Below, in pieces: positions 57,489 through 64,000 of a stretch of 64,000 bases of DNA. The stretch is from positions 248,001-312,000 of the forward strand of contig CALNXQ010000004.1 in NCBI GenBank assembly GCA_942490535.1, written 5' to 3'. Source of the stretch: JAEINY01 sp942490535 (GTDB lineage: Bacteria > Bacteroidota > Bacteroidia > Bacteroidales > Marinilabiliaceae). Position numbers and translations under genes: made by a program. Within the stretch, counting starts at the first letter, position 1; each line of letters starts with the position of its first letter. The notes beneath the pieces were generated by a model that was not told the origin of the DNA, searched no databases, and saw only the letters and a list, made by a program, of their open reading frames with translations.

Positions 57489-57519
57489 GGGGCTTAATCG
57501 CATGATTAAGCCCTTTTTA
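57489..57519 (+). terminator. Rho-independent terminator after icd
   Basis: GGGCTTAATC and GATTAAGCCC form a perfect ten-base stem around GCAT, then five T. Confidence 0.92.
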
Positions 57520-57585
57520 CGTTTTAATGCATTCTTCTTTTTAAAAGGAAGCAATTTGAGGTGAATAGGTGAAGCAGATATTCTT

Positions 57586-57593
57586 TATTTTTG
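57586..57593 (+). promoter_or_regulatory. Possible -7 element for the second M48 gene
   Basis: TATTTTTG fits TAnnTTTG, 30 bp before the ATG. A TTTG at 57555 is 27 bp upstream, too far for the usual pair. Confidence 0.35.
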
Positions 57594-57622
57594 GACTGAA
57601 AAATCGAATAATTCAATAATTT

Positions 57623-58555
57623 ATGGAATCACAATCAGGACAATATCTTGTTAGTCAAAAGGAGCGAATTTATTTTGTCATTCGTCTGTTTTTCAGTTTA
57701 GTCATTTATTTGGGATTGGGAGTAGGGCTTTTTAATGATGTGGCCAGTGAAGTCATCAATCTGACCCAGATTGTGATGGCATTAACAGGCCTGACAGTAA
57801 TGCTCTTTTTTGTCTATGTACTTAGGAATGGGGTGTTCATCGGATTGATAAAGTCTTTTTCGGTGAAGATCACTGAACGGCAATTACCGGAAATCTATGA
57901 AATGACCGAAAAGATAGCAAAGGGGTTGAATATAAAAAGAATGCCCAATATCTATCTGCTTCAGCAGGGGGGATCGTTGAATGCTTTTGCCAAGAAGTAT
58001 TTTAATGCCAATTACATTGTGATTTATTCCGATCTGTTGGAAGCTTTTTACGAAGGGGATAAGGACGCGGTAGAATTTGTTATTGCCCATGAGATGGGGC
58101 ACATTAAGCGAAATCATTTCTGGAAAGATGTGTTGCTGGCACCTTCCTTATTTATTCCGTATTTGCCCATGGCTTACTACCGTGCCTGTGAGTTGACCTG
58201 TGATAACATTGGTAAATATTTTAGTCCCAATGGTGCTGTCAATGGGATATTGATATTGGCAAGTGGCAAAGCCTTGTACAAGTATTTGGATGTATCGGAA
58301 TATTTGAATCAGGAACAGGAAGATGCCAGTTTCTGGCGATGGTGGGTTGAGAAAATGTTGACGCACCCCAATCTCTATAAGCGATTGCGCAATGTGTATG
58401 ACCCCAATATAGAATCCTCGCGTAAGTATGTGACACCAGTGAAGCCTTCTTTCAAGTCAGCGTCGCATTCATCAATGGAACAGTCTGATAGAAAAGATGT
58501 AGAAAAGGTTGAGCCAAGCACGGAAAGTGATCATAGTCGCTATTGGCCTGAATAA
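57623..58555 (+). CDS. M48 family zinc metallopeptidase (HtpX-like)
   Basis: A 310-residue membrane protease. Two hydrophobic helices (about residues 16-36 and 49-70) precede the peptidase domain: zinc site HEMGH at 156-160 and third ligand in YRACELTCDNIG. The C-terminal 50 residues are a charged disordered tail (SSMEQSDRKDVEKVEPSTES). It belongs to the M48 quality-control proteases with cytoplasmic active site. It is separate from the Ste24-like protein at 44383 in sequence and size. Confidence 0.88.
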   Translation: MESQSGQYLVSQKERIYFVIRLFFSLVIYLGLGVGLFNDVASEVINLTQIVMALTGLTVMLFFVYVLRNGVFIGLIKSFSVKITERQLPEIYEMTEKIAKGLNIKRMPNIYLLQQGGSLNAFAKKYFNANYIVIYSDLLEAFYEGDKDAVEFVIAHEMGHIKRNHFWKDVLLAPSLFIPYLPMAYYRACELTCDNIGKYFSPNGAVNGILILASGKALYKYLDVSEYLNQEQEDASFWRWWVEKMLTHPNLYKRLRNVYDPNIESSRKYVTPVKPSFKSASHSSMEQSDRKDVEKVEPSTESDHSRYWPE

Positions 58556-58581
58556 GCTGCCTTAGGGAATTCAAATATACA

Positions 58582-58617
58582 TAGTCCGATGAGATGTGAA
58601 TTTCATCGGACTTTTTT
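58582..58617 (+). terminator. Rho-independent terminator after the second M48 gene
   Basis: AGTCCGATGA and TCATCGGACT pair over about ten bases of loop, with six T. Confidence 0.88.
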
Positions 58618-58620
58618 GTA

Positions 58621-58658
58621 AAAAAACAGCCGGCAACACTCCTGCTGACCGGCCATAA
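58621..58658 (-). terminator. Rho-independent terminator of the AbgT gene
   Basis: On the minus strand, GCCGG-CAGCA and TGTTG-CCGGC pair around a short loop and are followed by seven T. Confidence 0.85.
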
Positions 58659-58777
58659 AAAATGAAAACTAACGCTATATTTTGGGTTTGTTAGTCTTTT
58701 AGCGGTAAAACTTATTAGCGAGGAGTCAATTTTGTGTGCTAATATCCAATGTGCTAAATAACTAACGTACAAATGAT

Positions 58778-60298
58778 CTAATGAGCGACTTCGTAAAACA
58801 AACCAGCTCCGGGTCCTAAAGGTAATCCCAAAGAGAACCAAATAATGATCAGCAATGTCCATGCCAAAAAGAACGCAATGGAGTACGGAAGCATGGTTGA
58901 AATGATGGTGCCGATTCCTGCTTTGCCATCATATTTCTGAAAATAAGCGATAATAAGGGCAAAAAAGCTCATCATGGGTGATACAATATTCGTGACCGAA
59001 TCACCAATACGGAAAATGGCTTGTGATAATTCCGGTGAATAGCCCAATAACATGAACATGGGAATAAAGACCGGTGCAAGAATGGCCCATTTAGCCGATG
59101 CACTACCCATCAACATGTTTATGGAGGCCGCCAAAATGATAAATAAGATCATCAGAGGAATGGCACCAATTTCGGCAGCAGCCAACAAATCGGCTCCTTG
59201 CACGGCCAGAATAACGCCCAGGTTCGACCATTTAAAATAGGCTACAAATTGAGCTGCAAAAAAGACCAAAACCATGTAACTGGCCAATCCTTTTAGTGCT
59301 GTGGCCATACCTTTCATGACATCGGCGTCGTTTTTATAGATGCCACACCCAAAACCATAGGCAATGCCCATACCACCGGCACCCAGAAATAGGAATGCAA
59401 TGACGGCATGCAATACCGGTGAGTGGAGAATGTTGCCATCCAAGGGGCGCAATAGACCATTGGCCGGTATTAATCCTGCTGCAATGAGGGCTGTGAACAG
59501 GCCTAGAAAAATTAATGCATTACGCAATCCTTTGCGCTCTTTGACTGATAATTTCTCAATGGCTTCCGGAATAACATCTCCTTTGTAGGTTGACAAGCGC
59601 GGTTCCACAAAGCGTTCCGTGATCCAGGTACCAATGAAGGCAATCATGAAGGTTGACACCACCATAAAATAATAGTTGGCAGTGGGCATTACCTGATAGG
59701 TATCGTCGATGATGTGTGCTGCTTCGGTGGATAGTCCGGCCAGTAAAGGATCAATGGTACCCAGAAGTAAGTTGGCACTGAAACCGCCTGATACGCCCGC
59801 AAAAGCGGCCGCCATACCCGCGATGGGATGCCGTCCGAAGGAGTGAAAAATGGCCCCTGCTAACGGAATTAGTAAGACGTAGCCTATATCACTGGCTGTA
59901 TTGCTTAATACACCCGCAAATACCAAAACAAAAGTGATGATGCGCTTCGGGGATTTCATAACCAATAAACGAATCACCGCACCGATTAATCCCGAACTCT
60001 CCGCAATGCCAATACCCAGCATGGCCACAATAACAATGCCCAGAGGCGCAAAACCGGTGAAGTTAGTCACCATCTCCTCCAAAATACGGTGGATGCCGTC
60101 GCGCGACAATAAGCTAAATGGTTTGATGACTTCTTGTGTTGCCGGATGGATGGCTTCCCAGTTTAGTAGTTCTGCAATCCATGAAAATAGAATGGCAAGC
60201 AGTGCCATTGATAAAAATAAAGTGGCCGGATGCGGCAGTTTATTTCCGGCTTTTTCAACCCATCCCAAAAAGTTGAAGTTTCTTAACTTTTTAATCAT
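58778..60298 (-). CDS. AbgT family transporter
   Basis: A 506-residue membrane protein with about twelve hydrophobic segments and the AbgT pattern: NFLGWVEKAGNKLPHPATLFLSMA at the start, LSRDGIHRILEEMVTNFTGFAPLG, SDIGYVLLIPLAGAIFHSFGRHP, and a C-terminal VTNIVSPMMSFFALI. AbgT proteins import p-aminobenzoyl-glutamate or, in other members, export sulfonamides. Which applies here cannot be seen. It is a single gene. Confidence 0.93.
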   Translation of the reverse strand: MIKKLRNFNFLGWVEKAGNKLPHPATLFLSMALLAILFSWIAELLNWEAIHPATQEVIKPFSLLSRDGIHRILEEMVTNFTGFAPLGIVIVAMLGIGIAESSGLIGAVIRLLVMKSPKRIITFVLVFAGVLSNTASDIGYVLLIPLAGAIFHSFGRHPIAGMAAAFAGVSGGFSANLLLGTIDPLLAGLSTEAAHIIDDTYQVMPTANYYFMVVSTFMIAFIGTWITERFVEPRLSTYKGDVIPEAIEKLSVKERKGLRNALIFLGLFTALIAAGLIPANGLLRPLDGNILHSPVLHAVIAFLFLGAGGMGIAYGFGCGIYKNDADVMKGMATALKGLASYMVLVFFAAQFVAYFKWSNLGVILAVQGADLLAAAEIGAIPLMILFIILAASINMLMGSASAKWAILAPVFIPMFMLLGYSPELSQAIFRIGDSVTNIVSPMMSFFALIIAYFQKYDGKAGIGTIISTMLPYSIAFFLAWTLLIIIWFSLGLPLGPGAGLFYEVAH

Positions 60299-60817
60299 AT
60301 CTCAATATTAAGTAGTGCTTAATTTTTTAACCCACGTGCCTGTTTAAGCAAAAACTATGCCTGAAGTAGGAGCATCCTCCTATTTCTGATAAATGTCATG
60401 GTTGGTGCAAAGGCGTTAGTTGTGAAATAAGTTGAATTGTCGTTTGAAGTGATCGGAAAATGAGAGTGGTAAAAGTGTTTTTTTGTAGTTTATTGAGCTT
60501 AGATATAAGCTGAAGATACACGCTAAATGTCGATGCTAGTGGATATTCTGAGTCCCATTGGTCAAATTGATACGCACTTGTATGTTTCTCGAAAGTACTT
60601 TTTCAATAGGATGGCTTAAAGTGAGGACAGTGGCAGGATAATACCCAAAGTCACTGATATTCAATTTTTAGTAATGAACGATGTGGTTCATAGTGGAATT
60701 GCACTGGTAGCCATAGCAGGAGCCGTTGTAGCTATATTTTTAACAAAGAGTTAAAGAGAATAGCTTTTGAGAAATCAATCATCCGTTAATCGATGGAGAA
60801 TAACGGATGAATTCATT
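60299..60817. other. Intergenic region with a possible small membrane peptide
   Basis: About 520 bp between two minus-strand genes. On the plus strand, 60674-60754 encodes 26 residues (MNDVVHSGIALVAIAGAVVA and seven... in total one hydrophobic helix ending FLTKS). There is no good ribosome-binding site. It may be a small membrane protein or chance. Nothing else recognised. Confidence 0.35.
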
Positions 60818-62443
60818 TCAAATCTGTTCTTTTTCGAGTAGACTATTCATTAAGGTTGGTTTTTGACGCTTCCTGGAGGCTTGTTCATAGCTGTAGGCAA
60901 ATTGGATGAGCTGATTTTCACTCCAGGCTTTACCAATGAAGGAGAGGCCTATGGGCAGTCCCATAATAAAACCGGCCGGGACCGTAATACTAGGATAACC
61001 CGATACTGCTGCCAATGTGGAGCTACCCCCCTTGAAGTTATCCCCATTCACATAATCAATCATCCAGGCCGGGCCATTGGTGGGGGCAATCAGGGCATCC
61101 AACTGGTGTTTCTGTAACAGTTGGTCAATACCTCTTTCTCTGGATAACTCGCGGCATTTGGCCAAAGCTTCTTTGTATTTATCGTCGGTTAAATCGGTTG
61201 TTTGCTCGGCCACTTCAAGGATTTCTTGATTAAACCAAGGCATTGTCTTTTGGGCATTCTGATGGTTGAAAGTGATCAGATCTCCCAGGTTTTGATGTGG
61301 AATTTCCGGATGTGTCTTTAAGTAGTGATTGATTCCTGCTTTAAATTCATACAATAGAACGGTCCATTCGTGTTCGCCAATCTGATCCAGTGCTTCTACC
61401 TGTTCCAGAATTTTCACTTTGGCGCCTTGGTTTTCCAGTAACTGTATAGCTTCCTTCATAATGGTTTCCACGCGTTCGTCAAAGGTGGCCAGTTGCTTTA
61501 GGTAGCCGATTCGGGCTCCATTCAGACCTTTCTCATCCAAATGCAGATCTGTCTGAAGAACGGGCGGTTGGTGGGTGGTGACCGCATCATTGGCATCAGG
61601 CGCAGCAATGGCTTGAAGTAAAAGGGCCGCATCTTCGACGGTTCGGGCCATGGGGCCGGCTGTATCCTGCGATTCGGAAATGGGGATAATGCCACTGCGC
61701 GACCACAAGCCTACCGTCGGTTTGATCCCCACAATGCCATTGATGCCCGACGGGCACACAATGGAGCCATCTGTTTCTGTACCTATGGCTAAAGGACACA
61801 GGTTAGCCGAAACCGAAACAGCCGATCCGGAGGAGGAGCCACAGGGCGTGCGATCCAGGCAATAGGGATTGCGTGTTTGGCCACCCCGTCCACTCCAGCC
61901 ACTGGACGATCGGGTGGACCGGAAATTGGCCCATTCACTCAGGTTAGCTTTTCCCAGTAACACTAAGCCTGCTGCGCGAAGCTGTTTTACGATAAAGGCA
62001 TCCGTTTGGGCTCGGTGGCCCATCAAAGCCAGGGATCCGGCAGTGGTCATCATTTTATCGCCCGAATCAATGTTTTCTTTAATAATAATGGGAATACCGT
62101 GTAAAGGGCCACGTAAGGTTCCGTTTTTACGTTCCTGATCCAAGACTTCTGCAATTTGTAAGGCATCCGGATTGATTTCAACCACTGCTTTCAGTTGTGG
62201 TCCGGCTTGATCAATGGCTCGGATTCGATCCATGTATTTTTGGGTGATTTCAACAGCACTGTATGTTCCGGCTTGCATCATTTGCTGCAATGCCTCAACC
62301 GTGGTCTCATCCAGGTCGAAGTCGGGAATCTGATGTTCGGAAAGGGCTGATGCTTTTGGCGCCTTGGTACCGATTCGACAGGATGAAATGGTGAGTGCGG
62401 TGCCGGCTAAGATGGTGTTGATGAAGAAGTCTCTGCGTTTCAT
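60818..62443 (-). CDS. Amidase-signature family enzyme, secreted
   Basis: A 541-residue protein. The N-terminus (MKRRDFFINTILAGTALTISSC) has a twin-arginine-type start and a Cys at 22, suggesting Tat export and lipidation. The amidase signature is complete: catalytic Lys in IIIKENIDSGDK (about residue 122), the Ser-cisSer-Lys core in DRTPCGSSSGSAVSVSAN and TETDGSIVCPSG. It hydrolyses amide bonds of an unknown substrate. The exported location is unusual for housekeeping amidases such as GatA but is known in the family. Confidence 0.92.
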   Translation of the reverse strand: MKRRDFFINTILAGTALTISSCRIGTKAPKASALSEHQIPDFDLDETTVEALQQMMQAGTYSAVEITQKYMDRIRAIDQAGPQLKAVVEINPDALQIAEVLDQERKNGTLRGPLHGIPIIIKENIDSGDKMMTTAGSLALMGHRAQTDAFIVKQLRAAGLVLLGKANLSEWANFRSTRSSSGWSGRGGQTRNPYCLDRTPCGSSSGSAVSVSANLCPLAIGTETDGSIVCPSGINGIVGIKPTVGLWSRSGIIPISESQDTAGPMARTVEDAALLLQAIAAPDANDAVTTHQPPVLQTDLHLDEKGLNGARIGYLKQLATFDERVETIMKEAIQLLENQGAKVKILEQVEALDQIGEHEWTVLLYEFKAGINHYLKTHPEIPHQNLGDLITFNHQNAQKTMPWFNQEILEVAEQTTDLTDDKYKEALAKCRELSRERGIDQLLQKHQLDALIAPTNGPAWMIDYVNGDNFKGGSSTLAAVSGYPSITVPAGFIMGLPIGLSFIGKAWSENQLIQFAYSYEQASRKRQKPTLMNSLLEKEQI

Positions 62444-62597
62444 ATGGGGTTGGTTGTCATGAGTACTTGAAGTAGCAAGATAGTAAATCTGATAGAATGT
62501 GTATCAAATTTTCGATTGATCAGGTGAGATTGTCGCTCTGCGATGGATGAAAACTAAAATTCTATTTTTACCTTGACCGGCACTAAACCTATCTCCA

Positions 62598-63452
62598 ATG
62601 AATCGACTATTCACCTTGCTCTTAGTGGGCTGCTTCTCGTATTATTCTCTGTCTGCCCAGGAAAATTCCGTGGATAATCCTCACCAAATTGATTTATCCC
62701 CTCTTTTTACGGGGGTGGAAGGTTGTTTTGTGCTGTATGACCTGAATGCGGATGTGTGGCAAATGTATCAACCCGATCAATGCCAGCAACGTTTTTCGCC
62801 CTGCAGCACCTTTAAAATACCCCATTCGCTCATTGCTTTGGAAACCGGCGTAGCAGATGGGGTGCAGTTTACACTACCCTGGGATAGTCTCCGCACACCG
62901 GCTCAAGCCTGGATGCAAGAGCGGGAACCCTTTAAGCATTGGTTGCAGGATCATACCATGCAATCGGCCTTAAAATATTCGGTGGTCTGGTATTACCAGG
63001 AGTTAGCCCGCCGAATTGGAGCGGATCGCATGAATCATTACTTGCAGCTAATGGCGTATGGAAACCGGGATGCTTCCAGTGGCATTGACCGGTTTTGGCT
63101 GTGTGGTTCGCTAAGGTTATCAGCTATCGAGCAGGTGAATTTCCTGAAGAAGTTTTATACTTATGCATTACCGGGCTTTTCTGTCGCCAATATGGAAGTG
63201 GTTAAGACGATGCTTTTATATGAATCTACCGATGGCTATCAATTGTATGGTAAAACTGGTGGTGGTGACTGCATGCCCGGAAAGGTTATTGGGTGGTATG
63301 TGGGTTTTGTAGAAACAGAATCCCATACGTATCTGTTTGCCATGAACATGCTGGCTGCGGCTTTTTCTGACTTTGATAATAATCGACGCATTGAATTGAC
63401 GAAGAGTGTTTTAATGCAATTGGGGGTGATCCCCTATTCAATTGAAAAGTAA
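62598..63452 (+). CDS. Class D beta-lactamase (OXA-like)
   Basis: A 284-residue secreted protein with a signal peptide (MNRLFTLLLVGCFSYYSLSA). The active-site Ser is residue 70 in CSTFKIPHSLIALETG (the STFK motif). SVV is at 128-130 in KYSVVWYYQELARRIG, and KTG is at 219-221 in YGKTGGGDC. FWLCGSLRLSAIEQ around 166-179 carries the conserved tryptophan next to the carboxylated lysine. All class D landmarks are present, so it should hydrolyse penicillins. It is a chromosomal gene with no integron or IS signs. Confidence 0.94.
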   Translation: MNRLFTLLLVGCFSYYSLSAQENSVDNPHQIDLSPLFTGVEGCFVLYDLNADVWQMYQPDQCQQRFSPCSTFKIPHSLIALETGVADGVQFTLPWDSLRTPAQAWMQEREPFKHWLQDHTMQSALKYSVVWYYQELARRIGADRMNHYLQLMAYGNRDASSGIDRFWLCGSLRLSAIEQVNFLKKFYTYALPGFSVANMEVVKTMLLYESTDGYQLYGKTGGGDCMPGKVIGWYVGFVETESHTYLFAMNMLAAAFSDFDNNRRIELTKSVLMQLGVIPYSIEK

Positions 63453-63854
63453 CGCTTTGACGTATTTTGAAGATTTCAGAACATAAAACACTATTATGCG
63501 ATAAACAATTCTATATCCGTTACGGGGAAAATAGTCAGCTTGCAACAAATTATAATACAATACCTAATCTGCTACGCAGAATATGCTGGAGCTAATTTAT
63601 TATTGTCGCCTGTTTTCAACCCTTAAAAACGGGATACCTCGTAGAGTGCTCAAGCCTTGACAGTGCTCACAAAAGAAGAGATAACCGATGGGAATAATCA
63701 GCTACTTGGTGATCGTCTGATTAATCCTTATAATCTGTGGATAAAAAAGAGTTATTTAGCAGGCTATATAAACAATTATCCATCGATGATTGAATTAAAT
63801 TTTTACAGGACACCACAAATAATAAAATATAACCATCATAAAAACAACACAATA
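63453..63854. other. Intergenic region before the last gene
   Basis: About 400 bp with no recognised gene or RNA. Confidence 0.4.
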
Positions 63855-64000
63855 ATGAAAATTTATACCATTTACTTACTAGGCGTACTTTTGGCTCTCA
63901 TGAGCTGTGAGGGCAAAGAGGAGCAGCTGAAAACAGCTGAAGCGGTGATCTCTGAAGACAGGATGAAGGAATATGTCATGGAGTTGGCCGGCGATGCCTA
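63855..64000 (+). CDS. Lipoprotein, N-terminal fragment (runs off the window)
   Basis: The first 48 codons are visible. MKIYTIYLLGVLLALMSC gives a lipobox (LMSC), followed by EGKEEQLKTAEAVISEDR and MKEYVMELAGDA. The last part resembles the start of M28-type peptidases (helix followed by ..LASDAMEGR), but too little is present to name it. No stop is reached. Confidence 0.6.
   Translation, partial: MKIYTIYLLGVLLALMSCEGKEEQLKTAEAVISEDRMKEYVMELAGDA

Overview
The window reads as a chromosomal segment of a Bacteroidota bacterium, possibly a marine or anaerobic Marinilabiliales-like lineage (the order is inference). The evidence is lipoproteins with short lipoboxes, a TonB-dependent receptor with a carboxypeptidase-like domain next to a DUF4249 partner, a LytTR regulator with membrane helices, an ABC-2 permease fused to an M1 peptidase, the rpmB-rpmG-DUF4295 cluster, and promoters of the TTTG / TAnnTTTG kind. 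No rRNA or tRNA gene was recognised.

Layout. (1) 1-2.4 kb: the 5' part of a GH31 enzyme on the minus strand whose active-site sequence resembles alpha-1,4-glucan lyases. (2) 2.4-24.6 kb: an accessory, defence-rich region. It holds an NRDE/TANGO2-like gene whose end is written by a repeat, a LytTR regulator, a small secreted protein, a higBA toxin-antitoxin pair, a coiled-coil orphan, a complete RADAR operon (rdrA-rdrB plus a SLATT membrane protein, followed 3 bp later by an HNH nuclease gene), and a complete Wadjet operon (jetABCD). Composite repeat arrays separate these cassettes at about 3.1-4.5, 5.9-6.1, 6.8-7.9, 16.2-17.8 and 24.1-24.6 kb. A different 21-bp-periodic repeat field lies at 8.87-9.24 kb, just upstream of RADAR.

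(3) 24.6-33.1 kb: a DUF4838 lipoprotein, three small membrane or lipoprotein genes, an S41 peptidase, a membrane-anchored MutS-like ATPase, and an ATP-cone/Mrr-type nuclease gene. (4) 33.8-43.3 kb, mostly minus strand: DUF4249 lipoprotein with TonB receptor, an unknown lipoprotein, and an ABC transporter pair (permease-M1 peptidase fusion plus ATPase). (5) 43.7-58.6 kb: core genes on the plus strand: DUF2147 protein, a Ste24-like M48 protease, cinA, rpmB, rpmG, a DUF4295 gene, ftsY, rimO, a Na/Pi cotransporter, dnaX split by an A-AAA-AAG slippery site, monomeric isocitrate dehydrogenase, and a second M48 protease. (6) 58.8-64 kb: AbgT transporter, amidase, class D beta-lactamase, and the start of a lipoprotein gene.

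How it fits together. RADAR (RNA-editing/ATPase), Wadjet (SMC plus nuclease against plasmids), HigBA, the HNH protein and perhaps the Mrr-like protein form a defence island. The homologous repeat arrays between its cassettes could serve as recombination sites for gaining, losing or shuffling modules. The most unusual items are the repeat architecture, the 21-bp array beside RADAR, the four-gene RADAR-HNH operon and the dnaX frameshift site.
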